A stretch of DNA of 64,000 nt from Physcia stellaris (Eukaryota; Ascomycota; Lecanoromycetes; Caliciales; Physciaceae), in the NCBI GenBank assembly GCA_018902385.1, contig JABSSW010000002.1, positions 620,001 to 684,000 of the forward strand, written 5' to 3'. The translations under genes were made by a program, and so were the position numbers. Below, one piece after another: positions 23,292 to 35,471 of the stretch. Every line of letters begins with the position of its first letter. Position 1 is the first letter of the stretch. The notes under the pieces were generated by a model, which worked only from the letters and a program-made list of their open reading frames with translations, was not told where the DNA came from and ran no database searches.

Positions 23292-24673
23292 ATGTATCTC
23301 ACCAACTTTCTTTCAACGGCCTCGCTGGCCCTGACCGCCAACGCCTTCTTGATTCCGCTGGAGATAGTGGATGACGTCGAGGCGACAAAGGCTGCCAACA
23401 TCCTTCCATCGGTCGTGGACCACAATACCCAAACCCTCAACTTAGACTGCTCTACTTGCCCCTTCGCCCTCGCCAGTGAGCGCCATGGAGTCCATGAGTG
23501 GACCAACGATGTCAAAAGCGAGCTGGAGATGGAATTCGCTGCCGACAACAAACACTTGACCATGAACGGCAAAATACTGTATCCTGTGACCATCAATGAT
23601 CTTCCAGGCGAGCTATCCGCCCTTCAAGTTGAGAAAGAGCCAGGTGCCTCGAAGGAATTCGAAGGCTACAAGGGGAACTTGAAGCTCAGCTATACCCTCG
23701 AAATCCCCCAACCCCAGAAAGTGGAAGACGCCGAGATCGTCACCGTTATCATGAGTATCCTGGCACTCGATGGCCAGATGGTGAAGGTAGATAACGTTGA
23801 AGTTCAAGCTCTCAAGCAAGCCGATGGCTCGGTAAGTGTATCCTACCCTCATCCTCCCCCCAGCGAAATTGACCATGAATAGCTCTCCCTCGCCTCGGTC
23901 AAGGCTATTCCAACCTCTCCCAACGATCCCGACGCTCAATGCACCAACATGATGTGCCGCGTCATGACAAAGCTTGGCGCCGCCGTGGCCAACGCCCGTG
24001 CCAAAGCCGCAGCTTCAGCTGAGAAGGTCAAGTGCTTCTGTATGCGCTGCTTCCACCGTATGGCTGGCCACCCAGCTGCCAGCATCCCAGCCGGCAAGAC
24101 CACCCAACTACCTACCCATAACCGTATCCGCCCCGGGCAATTCGGTTCTGCTCGCGGTCCCCATGGCCACCATCACGGATTCGTCCATTCCGTGCTTGCC
24201 TTTGCTCGTCGGATGTTCACCTTCGTGCTTTTGCCCGTCATGGTCGGCGTCGCCGTCGGCATCACCGCGTCTGCGATGGGCATGTTGGTCGGACAGGCGG
24301 TCGTCTTCCTCTGGATGAAATACAGTAAGTGTTCTCGAAACGCATCCTACCCTATTTGCAATCTTGCATCCCAACCGCTTTATCCGACCTCGTGACTAGA
24401 GGGAGGGAGATAGATTGCTGACTCTGACATCTTACAGGACGCTCGGATAGTCGCCAAGGCGCATACTCAGCTGTGGAGGGTGAGGATAAGGAGGATGGGC
24501 TGCCGGCATATGACCCCGAAGGTCTCCCAGGTAGGTTTCTTTTCCCCTTTTCGGGATTGGTGTTGGAGCTGCATGATCCAACGCTTCTGTCAAGTCTGGC
24601 AATGCTGACACTGCGATCTCGAACAGCTTACGTCGACGTCGAAGACAAGAAGGAGGTCGAGGAGAAAGCTTGA
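23292..24673 (+). CDS. Secretory-pathway single-pass membrane protein, DUF7728-like
   Basis: Four exons (23,292-23,831; 23,883-24,324; 24,438-24,530; 24,627-24,673) join in frame through GT-AG introns of 51, 113 and 96 nt to give 373 aa. The N-terminus is a signal peptide (hydrophobic, about residues 1-19). A luminal domain of about 220 residues follows, with a CSTCPF motif and paired Cys residues around 215-245 (CMRCF). A His/Gly-rich segment precedes one strong transmembrane segment (about 285-322). The short cytosolic tail is acidic and carries LPAYDPEGLP, typical of this fungal family. I place it with the DUF7728 proteins from memory of the architecture; the function of that family is unknown to me. 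The first intron is not a multiple of a codon shift, since exon 1 ends in phase 0. Confidence 0.75.
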
Positions 24674-25357
24674 ACGGAACCACCCATCGGCAGAAGGGAA
24701 CTACGATACGAGCGATTGATTGGTGGAGGACTGAGAGAGAGCGGAGTTAGGGTATGGTGGCAGGCAGGCAGTGTCATGGAGTGTTTGAATTAGCCAGGAC
24801 ATTATTGTGCATCCTCATAGACTGCTGTTCTTGCGGATGCCACGGGTCGAGGCACACTTTATCCATTGTTTCTTAGGCGGGGCGTGGAAGCAGCATAAGT
24901 CTAGAGTATAGTTCTATCTATCTTTCCTCTGATCTGGGTTCTGTAGTTTGTGCCAGAAGTTCAGCCGTTTTGCTTCTTCATCTGCGTGTGTGTTTAGAAA
25001 CCAATCAAGCATATCATATTCCACAACCCAATCACCAGCATCCTCCACTCCTAAATTTCCTAATCATGCTCACAAGCGCAAAAGTACATAATCTCGACAT
25101 CAATAAGGAAAAGGGTCACTTCTCAAAAGGGCACATCAAAGTCTAGTCTCGAAAACCTCTCGTATGTGACGAAGCTAGAGCTATCTACCGCAGCGCCGCT
25201 GCCATACAACCCACAACATAACAGGAGCCGCTTTTGCTTTTAGGGGTGAGTACAACCATTTTATTCCATCTCATGCAAATGTAAGAACCTAACCAGCACC
25301 CGCAAGCCCGGATTCTTCCCCCAATTCCCCTCCTCAAGGGGTAAAAGAAGCACGACC
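24674..25357. other. Intergenic region between convergent genes
   Basis: This 684-bp stretch separates the 3' ends of the membrane-protein gene (+) and the Cys-rich gene (-). It must hold both 3' UTRs and terminators. I see no ORF or RNA gene in it. Confidence 0.6.
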
Positions 25358-27199
25358 CTACTCGCAGCCGCAGTGGCCCGCCTGATCACAGATATCCGCG
25401 CAAGGACGCGTACGGGGAGGAGGGGGATTAAGCTTCGGCGGTTCCTCGCCCGGCATAGTACAGTTCTTGGGCGGCACCACAAACGGATTAATCCCCGGAT
25501 TCATGGGCGGGACAAAGGGCGAGTATTTGCTCGTATTAATAGAGCAATCGCACCCAGCTATCGAATCCTGTTTGCAGATGCAGAAGTCATCGGCCGTGCA
25601 GACTTGCCCGCAGATGCTGACATTCTGCGTCACGTGGTAGCCGTGGTATTCTTTGCCTTCGAGCTCGTAGCCGGTGGGCGTCTGCGGGTCCGCGCCGCAG
25701 TGGCAGTCGGGCCCGGAGAGACAGATGCAGAATGCCCATTCGTTGCAGACGTGTTTGCAGGTGGGCTTGCCGGAGCCGAAGAGGGTTGGGATCGAGGAGT
25801 CTGCGGTTAGGTTTACTGGGGGTAGGGGGGTGTGGGGCACTTCGGCGGCGGCGAGACCGTCGGATTGACAGACGCAGTAGCCGGATTCGGTGCAGATCTC
25901 GAGGGATGGGCAGAGACAGGGTACGGGGGTTTTGAATGCTGGGTCGCCTGGAATCCGGCTGGGGAGCCAGTATGTGAACTTGTCAGTCAGAGGAAGTTCA
26001 TCCGAAGGAGTATCTTTCTTCTCCAGTGAGTCTTGTCGCTTGAGACAAGGTTCCGAATCAGCACATGCTGTGATATTGCATGTAAATTTAGCTATTGGGG
26101 TCATTGGAGTTAGTGATTCGTTCATTGTCGGGGTGTCTGTCCGAAGCTGAGAAGCAATTACTTACTGCATGCGGGACCGTGACCACATTGTTTGCCTGGC
26201 GGACAGGGGAATTGCGGCTTCTGAAGACAAGCTGCGGACTCGGCACATGCTGGCACATCGCAGGTAAATTCAGCTGTTCAGGTCACTGAGTTTAGTATAG
26301 TGTTCGTTGCCAGGACCAGGATGAAGTGAACTTATTATGACAGAAATACTTACTGCATTCGAGACCATGACCACAATATCTGCCTGGAGGACAGGGGAGT
26401 TGTCGCTTTCGGAGACAGACTGCCGATTCAGCACATGCTGGCACATCGCAGGTGAATTTAGCTGTTCAGGTCATTGGATTTAGTAGTGTTCATTGCCAGG
26501 ACCAGGATGATGTGGATTTATGACAGAACTACTTACTGCATTCGAGACCATGACCGCAATTCATACCCAGAGGACAGGGGAATTGTCGCTTTTGAATGGG
26601 GCAAGCCTCAGTGTTATAACAAGCAGGCCAGTTGCATCGATCAGGCGTGCAGGTGACGTTGGAAGGGCAATCGAAGCCTTCAGCACACTTGGCAATGATC
26701 TCACTACAGATCTCTGCGTCTGCGCAAAACGCAAGGCCACAAGTAGCTGGAACGCATGCGGGACCATGACCACAATTCCGGCCTGGAGGACAGGGGAATT
26801 GTCGCTTTTGAACTGGGCAGGCCTCAGTGTTATAACAAACGGGCCAATTGCATCGATCAGGCGTGCAGGTGACATTCTTGGGACAATCGAAGCCTTCAGC
26901 ACAATTGGCAAGGATCTCAGAACAAACTTCTGCGTCTGCGCACCCCGCAAGGCCACAAGTAGCCGGAACGCAATCCTGGTAGATAGTTGTTAGTGTCAGA
27001 CAGAAACGTTGTGCAAAGAGACTTACGGGACGAGGCTTGGGTAGAACCACATTATCAACTGCAGTTGCTAGATTGACCGGGGACGCAAACACGGCTACAT
27101 ATATCAGCGTTCTGTTCTCATTTGGTCTGATAGAGGGACAAACTGACCGGGAGCTGCTGTCAGACCCAAAAGGGCTGAGATTACCAAAGAAGGAATCAT
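25358..27199 (-). CDS. Secreted Cys-rich repeat protein built from duplicated exons
   Basis: I reconstruct six exons on the - strand: 27,199-27,148; 27,094-27,027; 26,975-26,537; 26,461-26,354; 26,273-26,166; 26,091-25,358. They give 502 aa. The start has a signal peptide (MIPSLVISALLGLTAAP). Exon 3 carries two copies of a roughly 72-residue module with about 13 Cys each, including CTPDRCNWP and a KRQFPCPPG segment. Exons 4 and 5 are each exactly 108 nt, begin and end in phase 1, and encode two copies of a shorter module (KFTCDVPACAES, CPPG, CGHG). Exon 6 starts with a third diverged copy, then a long Pro/Cys-rich tail with further spaced Cys pairs. No catalytic motif is seen. It is probably an extracellular disulfide-rich protein. 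I do not recognise the family, and its role (cell wall, adhesion, effector) is open. Confidence 0.8.
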
Positions 27200-27701
27200 G
27201 GTGTCGATATGTCAACAGGGTTGCTGATTCAATCTGGGGTGTACTTGAATGATCAAAGATCAAGGTGTGGTTTGATGAGCTCGAAGGAGGGAGAAATCTG
27301 ACCGAAGTCGAGAGGAGGAAGATGAGGGTAGGGGGAAAAGAAAAGAAGAAGTGAGCGAAGGAAAGTGCGGTTGAAGTATTCAATACAAAGCCTAGCCGGC
27401 TTCACTCTCTTTCTAATAACCCACTGCAATTTCCGGATAGCGGCCGGAATATAACACAAATCATATGGAAAGGGGCCTAAAACATCAAAGAGAGGCTCTA
27501 GGGTTATACACAGTCATAGACTAGCAGTTTTGACCCTTTGTCTGAGATTGCCGTGCATGAATCTCGGGAGTTGAGCTCGATGACGATAGTAAGGAATTTC
27601 AGTTTGTGTTGAAGTGAATCCATGTTCACGTCACACCCACTGATAAGGCGTGTCATGGGGTGAGGTCCAGCTTATGCCTTGACAGTCTCCTGCATGGGAC
27701 G

Positions 27702-27760
27702 TTCAACCCACAATCAACGAGTGGAGTAGGAGGCTCAACCCATATTCAACCAGTGGAGTA
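27702..27760 (+). repeat. Imperfect direct repeat of 27 bp
   Basis: The units 27,702-27,728 and 27,734-27,760 share CTCAACCCA, then TCAAC, then AGTGGAGTA, with four or so mismatches. They lie upstream of the Cys-rich gene and could be paired regulatory sites or a chance duplication. Confidence 0.5.
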
Positions 27761-28080
27761 GCTATCTCCATCCTTGAGGCTGTTGAGGCTGACAAGCACG
27801 CATTCCTTTGGTACCATTGGCTGCACCCCTTACGTGGACCGCCTTAAGCAGTTCTCCACTTCAAACTAGTTGCATGATTGCACTACCTTAAGTGGGGACC
27901 TGTCCCCATATGTCAGTCTCATACTCGCACGTGGACGGCCGAGCCTATGGGCCATAGGGCGGCGCCAGTATTCTTCCCTTTGCTCTCTGGTCCCGGGTTA
28001 ATCATATCGATCCACAGACATGGGAAGGAATGGTTGCGTTACTTCAAGCTCACGGCGTGATCCTACCTTGACTACTGCAA

Positions 28081-28605
28081 ATGAACACGTCAGGCAAAGA
28101 GAGAAATGTTGATGCAAGCACTACGACACTGAGAAACAAGCACGGCTGCCTACCATTCTTGAACATGGCGTGGGCGAAATGGTCAGATATTTCCAGCTAC
28201 CATAACCCACGGGCCGGCGTGGCGTACGATGCCAGCGGCATAACAGGCCATGTACACCACGTTCGTGGCCGCCTTGCGTATTTTGCGTTCTCGGAACTGG
28301 AGTTCTGTCTTGCTGAATGTGGTCCTAGCGAACTCCAAACTCTAGTCGATGTCAGGCAGCCGGATTTGAAGGATATCAGGTACCATTTTCACCGAAGACC
28401 CTGTAATATGGCAACGAAATGCAATACGTTTGGCCTCGGAAGCCTTGCCCTTCTTCCTTTTCATGACAAGACTTCAAGCGATCTATTAATCAGACACCAA
28501 GCGGAGGTCTCAATGACTGACTGCTCAAGACCAGATCGAGGCATCATAGCCGCCGTTAAAGAATTGCTAGATGCAGGAAACACTACGAAAGAAGCTACAC
28601 GGTAG
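28081..28605 (+). CDS. Hypothetical protein, 174 aa (doubtful)
   Basis: This single ORF from ATG to TAG has mixed composition and no signal peptide, membrane segment or motif I recognise. It is longer than expected by chance in DNA of about 50 percent GC but not by much. It sits alone between two divergent promoters. It could be a lineage-specific gene or a random ORF. RNA evidence is required to keep it. Confidence 0.25.
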   Translation: MNTSGKERNVDASTTTLRNKHGCLPFLNMAWAKWSDISSYHNPRAGVAYDASGITGHVHHVRGRLAYFAFSELEFCLAECGPSELQTLVDVRQPDLKDIRYHFHRRPCNMATKCNTFGLGSLALLPFHDKTSSDLLIRHQAEVSMTDCSRPDRGIIAAVKELLDAGNTTKEATR

Positions 28606-29184
28606 AGGCACTTATGGACGGAAGATCAGACACAGGCATACTAGAGAGAATATACATATCTTTATTAGAAGCTGTTCAATCAATGTACGGATACTGGCAA
28701 TGGTTGGGCCTTCAAGTCGATGGCTGTCAATACTACTTAGGTCTAGGTCAGCGTGTCTTCAAAATCTGAGGAGCGGTCTTGCCAAGAATCTAGTATGGTT
28801 CAAATATGAGCTTTCTGAACAAGTCTCCAGCTTTGCCGGACATGATCTCAACGTTTTAGGCTCGTCATGCTATTAGAAGACGGAAAGCTTGATAATAAAC
28901 TTCGCAAAAAAGCTGCTCCATTTCGTTCCGTCACGCAATAATCACGTGATGTTTTTGGGCAGCCCTGAGCAGCCCTAAGAATTGACAAGTCAACTTAAAG
29001 TACTCGAAGGCTGAGCCGCCTCGCACCTCTTCTTTGCACCCAACCTCAGCGCATCTTCTCCACGACGTTATACAAAACCACGAGACCCGGCATAACTAGT
29101 ACCTGCCGGTACACACAATCAACGTACAGCCACCCCATATTTCAGACGTCAAGGCCTTATATCAGGCTCATATTACACCCCAAT

Positions 29185-30783
29185 ATGGATCGACCGTTAG
29201 ACGAAGTGATCTCTGAGAGGGTAAGCGAGATTCATCAGCGGCATAGATCACTACCGTCCGTACGATGCTGACCTTCGTCCTTCAGGGTCGACGTAATCCT
29301 GGCGGTAGAGGCCGCCGTCGAGACTTCTACAACCGTGACGATTCAAGAAAGGTATACTCCTCTGGACCCGGCGCTTCTAGCCAGCCCAACATCTCTGGCG
29401 TCCCCCTGACATGAGCCTTCAATAGGTTTTTACACCTCATTCCTCTTCCTCCGCCCTCAGCTTTGGCCTCGACCAGCGATAGCAGTCCTCGTTGCTTACG
29501 AATACGGCTCTCGAGTCACACCATGGCTACTGCTGCAATGCTTGATAAATCGCTGACCTAGGTCCTCTTTGTGACGACGTAGATGAATGGAAGGAATGAT
29601 ACCTCAAACATCGATACGTATGATGTTCTATCAAGGGTGAATCACTAATTCTTCTAACACGGGATTTGTCCTCAGTGATTGGATTCACGACAAATACGAA
29701 GATGAGCCTTCAAGTACGTGATTGCGCAAATTGATCGCTTAAGACCATGGCTGACCTCTACCCAGCTCGCCGTGCTGTTCGCGGCCCACGCAACATTCGT
29801 GTAGACCGATGCTCTCCAGAATCCGAGCCGTATGATTTCCCTACAGAATGTATTCCTCCCAAGGAAATCCAGGACTGACATACCATTAGAGCCCCAACAG
29901 GTGCTCGTATCCGCGTCGACAACCTCCATTACGACCTCACAGAGGATGATTTGGACGTACGTTCGCCGCTTCCAGTTCCTCCCTCCTTTTCCTTAGCCCC
30001 CATTAATATCTAAACTAACACCTCCCAAAGGGCCTCTTCTCCGAGATTGGCCCCGTCCAATCCCTCTCCATCCGCTTCGATCGCGCCGGCCGCTCTTCCG
30101 GAACAGCATTCGTGACCTACACCCACATATCGGACGCTCGCCACGCAATCCGTGAATTCGACGGTGCGAACGCCAACGGCCAACCCATCCGCCTCACCCT
30201 CCTCCCATCCGGCCCTTCTGGCGCCGTATCGTCAAATGGCATCGGTATCCGCGGCCGAGCTGCACCCGCACCACGCAACCCATTCGACACAGCCATCAAA
30301 CCTGGCCGGAGCCTGTTTGAGAGGATCGAGGAACCCAGAGGTGGAAGTCGTAGTAAAGGCCGCAGCCGCTCAAGGAGCCCTGGTGCGCCCAGACGGACGA
30401 ATATCAGTAAGCCGCCGCCCGACGGAGTCGATCGGTATGTGCCCTCTGGCAGCAACTCTCGACGAAGGAGCCGCAGCCGAAGCCCAGTGCGGAGGCGGAG
30501 GAGTCCAGTGCGCGGAAGACGAGGCGGTGGTGGGAGGGAGAGAAGCGATGGGCAGGGATTCGCAAATGGACGCCCGCGGAAAACGCAGGAGGAGCTGGAT
30601 AAAGAGATGGAGGACTACTGGGGTGGACAGAAGAAGGACGAAGGTGTCAATGGGAACGGTGTTGTGCAGAATGGGAACGCTACCGCCAATGGCTTTGGGG
30701 GTGCGGTGTTTGCGGCTGACGGTACTGGCCCAGTTGCTCAGGCGGTCGTCGTTGACGATGGCGATATCGATATGATCGAATAA
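29185..30783 (+). CDS. Aly/REF-type RNA-binding protein (mRNA export adaptor, Mlo3/Yra1-like)
   Basis: Seven exons (29,185-29,220; 29,286-29,351; 29,583-29,617; 29,676-29,713; 29,766-29,829; 29,890-29,956; 30,031-30,783) join in frame to 352 aa. The start MDRPLDEVI resembles the conserved N-terminal box of Aly/REF proteins that binds the helicase of the TREX complex. An Arg/Gly-rich segment and a DWIHDKYED stretch follow. One RRM comes next (about residues 103-180), with RNP2 IRVDNL and RNP1-like SGTAFVTY. The C-terminal half is RS/RG-rich with a KTQEELDKEMEDYW box, which matches the C-terminal conserved motif of REF proteins. Known family members couple transcription and splicing to mRNA export. 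The last acceptor is CAAAG rather than CAG/TAG. Exon 3 is only 35 nt and intron 2 is 231 nt. Confidence 0.88.
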
Positions 30784-31810
30784 GAAGGGGTTTCTGCCTT
30801 GGATAAGACGGATTGCGTTTGTTGCTTGTCTGGAGGGTCGTGTATTATAACCGCATGCAGGCGTCTCAAACGGGGGGGCCGGGCGAATCAAGATTCAATT
30901 TCTCATCTCATCTTCTTTGCTATCGCCGTTGCTACTACGAACACAACGAGTACAGGACACCCCTTGACTATTATAACCACGAAACTCAATCCTCGTCATA
31001 CCCAGCTGATCGTAGCATTTCCGACCTTTCTACCCCGGAGAGCACCGGCCAACTAACCCCATAAGTGGAAGATGTTCTCTACTTTTACCTCCCTGAACCC
31101 CCCCTCTTCGCCACTAATACCACCAAATTCCCTCCTCCAAAATCCAAGAATCCCAGAAGAAAGAGGTTTGGGTGGGGGGAGGAAGTAGTGAGGTTAGAGG
31201 AACTGGAAGGGCTGTTGTCAGCCGGCACTAGGATGGACAGCGATGAGATTTATTTCCTTCTCGGTAGAGAGCAGCATCAGACAGTCTGCAAACAAGAAAG
31301 CCTTGGGCCAAAATTATGTAACAAACAAGTCTTCTATCTCTATTTACTTAACAAACGTCTCCGTCTTCCTTATCTACGGGCAAACTCTAATCGATCCATG
31401 AGTGAAGTGTCCTCGTCTTTCATTCAGAAGGTGTAGAGGAGTGGGGAACTTAAATGATGTAGGAAATGTGGATAGGGACAGCTATGCAAAGTTCCTGAAT
31501 GAATGCAACCGTGACCTGGCCAATGCTGACGCTATGCCCCCAACAACAATGATGACAAGAGAAATTACAAGGTGGATATGGGAACATGGAATATGTGTGC
31601 ATCCTACAGCGTGCTGTGTCCATCAGGCTGGATCGGCCACTTCAAGTAAAAGGACGTTGATGGAATAGGCAGGACCCAAGCCACGAGAAAAGAAAAAGCA
31701 ATACTAGCCGCAGAGCCGATTGAGAGCCGCGTGAGTCTTTGGAATCCTGTTGTTCCGCTCCCATCTCGGGTTCTCGTGGTCTCGCTGGGGCACTTCCACA
31801 GGTCCAGGTG
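30784..31810. other. Intergenic region between convergent genes, about 1 kb
   Basis: This region holds the 3' ends of the RNA-binding gene (+) and the gene on the - strand that ends at 31,811. Open frames here start at non-ATG codons or lack any protein-like features. I see nothing else in it. Confidence 0.55.
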
Positions 31811-33849
31811 TCATGCTGCTCGCCCAGCACTTCCTCTCCCTCCATCACCAGCAGCGGACCTTGCGTTCGTGTTGTACTGAGGCGCAATAGGCTGTGGTAT
31901 CTTGGACGGTGTCTGCGGTAGAGGAGGGCGCATGGCTACGGGGTCATCGTCGTAATCATCTGCAAGATAGTCTTCGCTTTGAGTCCCTTGATGCTGTACA
32001 GGCATTTGGTCCAAAGGTTGCTGATCGCAATGGTCCCGTTGAGTTGAGTGCTGAGGCTGCGCTGCGGCATTCTTAGAGGCATTCTTATTGCCCTTCTTTC
32101 CTTTTTTGCCTTTCATTTTCGCCTTTTCGAGGAGCCGTCGCTTCTCCGCAAGGCGCCGCCGCTCTCGTCTGTCCTTGACCTCATACTGACGGATGAGGGC
32201 TTCAGGTGGCACACCGAATATACTCTCGTATTCGCAAAACTCACATATCCAGATCTCGTCTTTGCTTGGAGGATGATGATAATTCTTGTAGTCTTGCTGA
32301 AGACGCCGTTGGCGTGCAGCAAGGGCATATTGCTTCGCGGCTGAGCGTCGAGGTTTTCTTGGGGCGGATTCCAGCTGACCGCTTCGTTGTCCAGGCAGAG
32401 CTTGTTGCATCTGGTTTGCCATAGTAGGGCTTGTTTGTGTCCCTTGAGTGGTCAAGCCCCTCTGGCCATGTGTTTGTATGGGTGGAATGACGTTTGGCGC
32501 CTGCGGCGCCTGGTAGATTCCTACTGGCGTAGGACTCTGTTGACTGGGCCAGACCATCCCCTTCGAAGAGTCGGACTCGCAAGTGAAAGTAAATTGGGTC
32601 TTGGTGGAAGAAGGTAATTTAGACGATTGTTGCTCAAGTAGACTAACATTCTCCTGCCCTTTCGGTGGCGTCGTCGGTAGAGCAGCGGCGTTCGCAATAG
32701 CAGCAGAAATAATACCTTGATCGGCAGGGCTTCGGTTGTCTAAATTCTCAACTTTAGCGGGAGCATTGTATGCAATACCGTGAGAAGATTGTCACCTTTG
32801 CCATCTACTAATTCTGAGACCATCATCTCACGTCTCAGCAACGCACTACGAGAAGAATTCAATGCGTTGGACCCATTTGTTGATACGCCAAGAGGACTTC
32901 GTCCACCATTATGTCGAGCACCCGAACGACCAAATCGTCCTCTGCCTGCACCTGAGATACCTGTACCAGATGTCGAAGCTAGAATTGCTGAACTACCCGA
33001 GCCGTAATACTGAGTTACTCCGCCATCCGCGTCTTGTCCAGGGTCGAATGGATCCATATCTCGAGTAGAATGTATACCCATCTGAGCCATTTCGGCCGAC
33101 AGTGACGAATGGTGATTACCAAGATTACCTGACGTCGGTATCTTGCGCTTCTTCTTATTATTTGTGTTTTCAAACGAGTCATAGCCATCGACCGACTCAA
33201 CTGACGAAGTAGTTGACTGTAGAATTGGTGTTTTAGGATACTTTGCAACGTCTGATCGAGCGTCACCATTGACAAAGCTACGCTGGGCTAATGGGGGTAC
33301 CCCACGCTGTTCCTGATAGCGACGCATAATACCAACGCCGTCTTCCTCGTCACTTTCGAAATCATTACTCTTGGGTTTGTGGCCATCTCTGCTCTCGTCC
33401 TTGAAGTTGAGAGGAGCTTGTTGTGGTGCCTCCTCATGCTCGCTTGTACCAGCAACAACTCTAGAGCCATCTGCTGAATGCGTTGGGCCTTTCGGAGGAA
33501 GATAAAACAATGGTCTCGAGGTCGGTGGGGCTGGTGGGTACAGGATCGAGTCAGCTACTTCTGGCGAGAGCCGAGATTTCAGAGGCTTTTTCGGCAGAGG
33601 TCGAATGGGTCTATCGGGATAGATGGGGGAGGTATGTTCTGACTGAAACCCTGCAGAGGATTGGGGCGAGTATATTGCTGCTGGCAGTAGCCACGACACG
33701 GCGTTAGCAAAGAGTATCCAAATTGTACTGATCGTTCTGCTGAGAAGATATGCAAAGAAGAGCATGAAAGCAAAATCCGACAACTTGTGGAAGAGGATAA
33801 CATGGAAGTAGTTATGGACATTGAAAGAAAGGAAGAAAACAATACCCAT
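31811..33849 (-). CDS. Conserved fungal protein of unknown function, disordered with basic C-terminal region
   Basis: Two frames on the - strand join through a 56-nt intron (32,795-32,740, GTGACA to TTTAG). The junction reads VDGK-DNRSPADQGII. The protein is mostly low-complexity (Ser, Pro, Gln). A more ordered part sits near the C-terminus with the sequence WICEFCEYESIFG, a possible CxxC metal site. It is followed by a charged helix (RRERRRLAEKRRLLEKAKMKGKKGKKG) of nuclear-localisation type. I believe this block is conserved among filamentous ascomycetes but know no function. The 5' end is uncertain: the first 50 residues after the Met at 33,849 are oddly hydrophobic and may be untranslated or intronic. 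A GTATTG donor right after that ATG and a CAG acceptor near 33,670 would remove them. Confidence 0.65.
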
Positions 33850-35471
33850 AGTGTCTGAGTGTTTCCAAAGACGGGCAAGGATGTTAGTTGCAAGAAGTCA
33901 TAGATTCGGCTACTCTATCACTCTAGGAGGGCTTCCTTCCTGTAGCTGACGAGGCGATTGCTTCAAAGGGGAGCAGAAATTGCTGACATGCCACCTGCCA
34001 GTAGAATCTTAAGGAGAGCTAGATGCAATAGTGGTAATGATATCTATCGTATGTCCCCGGGTTGCAGAGAGCTCCTTCTTCCCCCTGGTGCTGGCAATTT
34101 AAAGCTTTCGAGGGTGGCAGGTCCCTTACTCCTTTTGGATTCGCTGTTCAATCGTGGCTACGCAATGACGGTCGAGGAGTTAAAGATAAGGTCGTCGTAC
34201 CCTAAATTTGATTGCACTGGAGGAATCCAGGCAAAGAGTAGTAGTCAAAGGGGCGATCCTGCCAGTGGAAGGAGTTCGTGAGATAGAGGACTGATTATGA
34301 TGCTAGATAATACATTACTAGCATGAACCCTAGCAGTAAGGTACTGTACTCGTACATATCTTAGGGCTGAACAACATATCTTTAACGCTTTTCGGCAGCG
34401 GACAAAGTCTTTATGAGTTTATATGTACTTTCTACTCCCAGTGAAGACAGGGTCATTTGGGAAACCAAGCTCAAATTTGTCTCACAAGGTAGAATAGTAG
34501 GATACATTTCGAGTAGCCACGTGTACAGAGAAACAGCTTCCCTACCACCTGCCTGATTATAAAGGTGTTGTAGTACATTAATCTAGGCCTATTCACTTTC
34601 CTGACTTCAAGCATCTATAACTCTTTGTAAATGATATTATACTTTCGGCTTGGATTCAGGGCATAGGTCATATTAGGGAATGAGTCGGATGATTCATACC
34701 AATGGAGGACAAATCGTCATAGCTTTTTGCGCAACTCGCCATGGATAGCGTAGAGTGAAGTATTATGATAGACAAAGAGTAGGTCGAGTTGCAGGAATTG
34801 TCAACTCAACAGTTCAGCTCAAGAGCTTATGGGAAAATTTTTCGATCCATTGTCGATCCATTGTCGACCCACTCGCCCATCGCAAAATTGAGTACGGATC
34901 TCATCCATTGTAATCATTCATTGAGAACTGAATGGACCAATGAGAGCCCGACTTGAGAAATACGTCGAATTCTATTCATGTCATTTTATGTTCCGAATTC
35001 CAAAAGACGGGTACATGTAAGTTTGATCTGGCGAGTGAATTTACGTATCCCCTTTCATCAAGAGGGGCCAATTGACGGGAACCCTAATTTTTATCTAAAG
35101 GGGTTAGTGTATGCGGAGAGCTTCCGCGGTGGTTCTGAACTGTGTGAGGAGCGAGGGAAACCGCAAAATGACTCGTCCAAAGCTTCAGCTCCCCCAAATT
35201 GGCCTCTTTTCCCTCGCACAAACTGCTGAAACTTGACATCGAGTTCCCCTAATATCGCACTGTACCATTGCCCATCGGTCTTACCAATTCGAGCGTTTTA
35301 AGCCTCTTTAACCTCTTGCCCTCGCTTCCGGTGAAAGGAATCGCCCACTCGTCGATAAATCTACGAGTCCACCACATCGGCAAGGAAACGTGCGCTCGCA
35401 TTATTGACAGTTCAAGCTAAGCAAAGCTTTGCCCCAACATGCGTCCCTGATCCTGGAAATCCAACTTCAGA
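33850..35471. other. Intergenic region between divergent genes, 1.6 kb
   Basis: This region probably contains the promoters of the - strand gene ending at 31,811 and the PHD-protein gene at 35,472. It holds a short tandem repeat (34,843-34,871, unit CGATCCATTGT). Small ORFs at 33,958-34,281 and 34,978-35,229 show no protein-like features. Confidence 0.55.

Larger units (their letters stand above)
27200..29184. other. Intergenic region between divergent genes, 2 kb
   Basis: This region lies between the Cys-rich gene (-) and the RNA-binding gene (+). It must contain both promoters. It includes a 27-bp imperfect repeat (27,702-27,760) and one ORF of uncertain status (28,081-28,605). The last 150 bp before 29,185 are CT/CA-rich, as in many fungal 5' UTRs. 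Confidence 0.55.

Noticed and set aside
25373-26150. Overlapping + strand ORFs (up to 145 aa) opposite the Cys-rich gene
   Set aside because: The - strand reading has a signal peptide, regular Cys spacing and consistent splice sites; the + strand products are Arg- and Gly-rich antisense.
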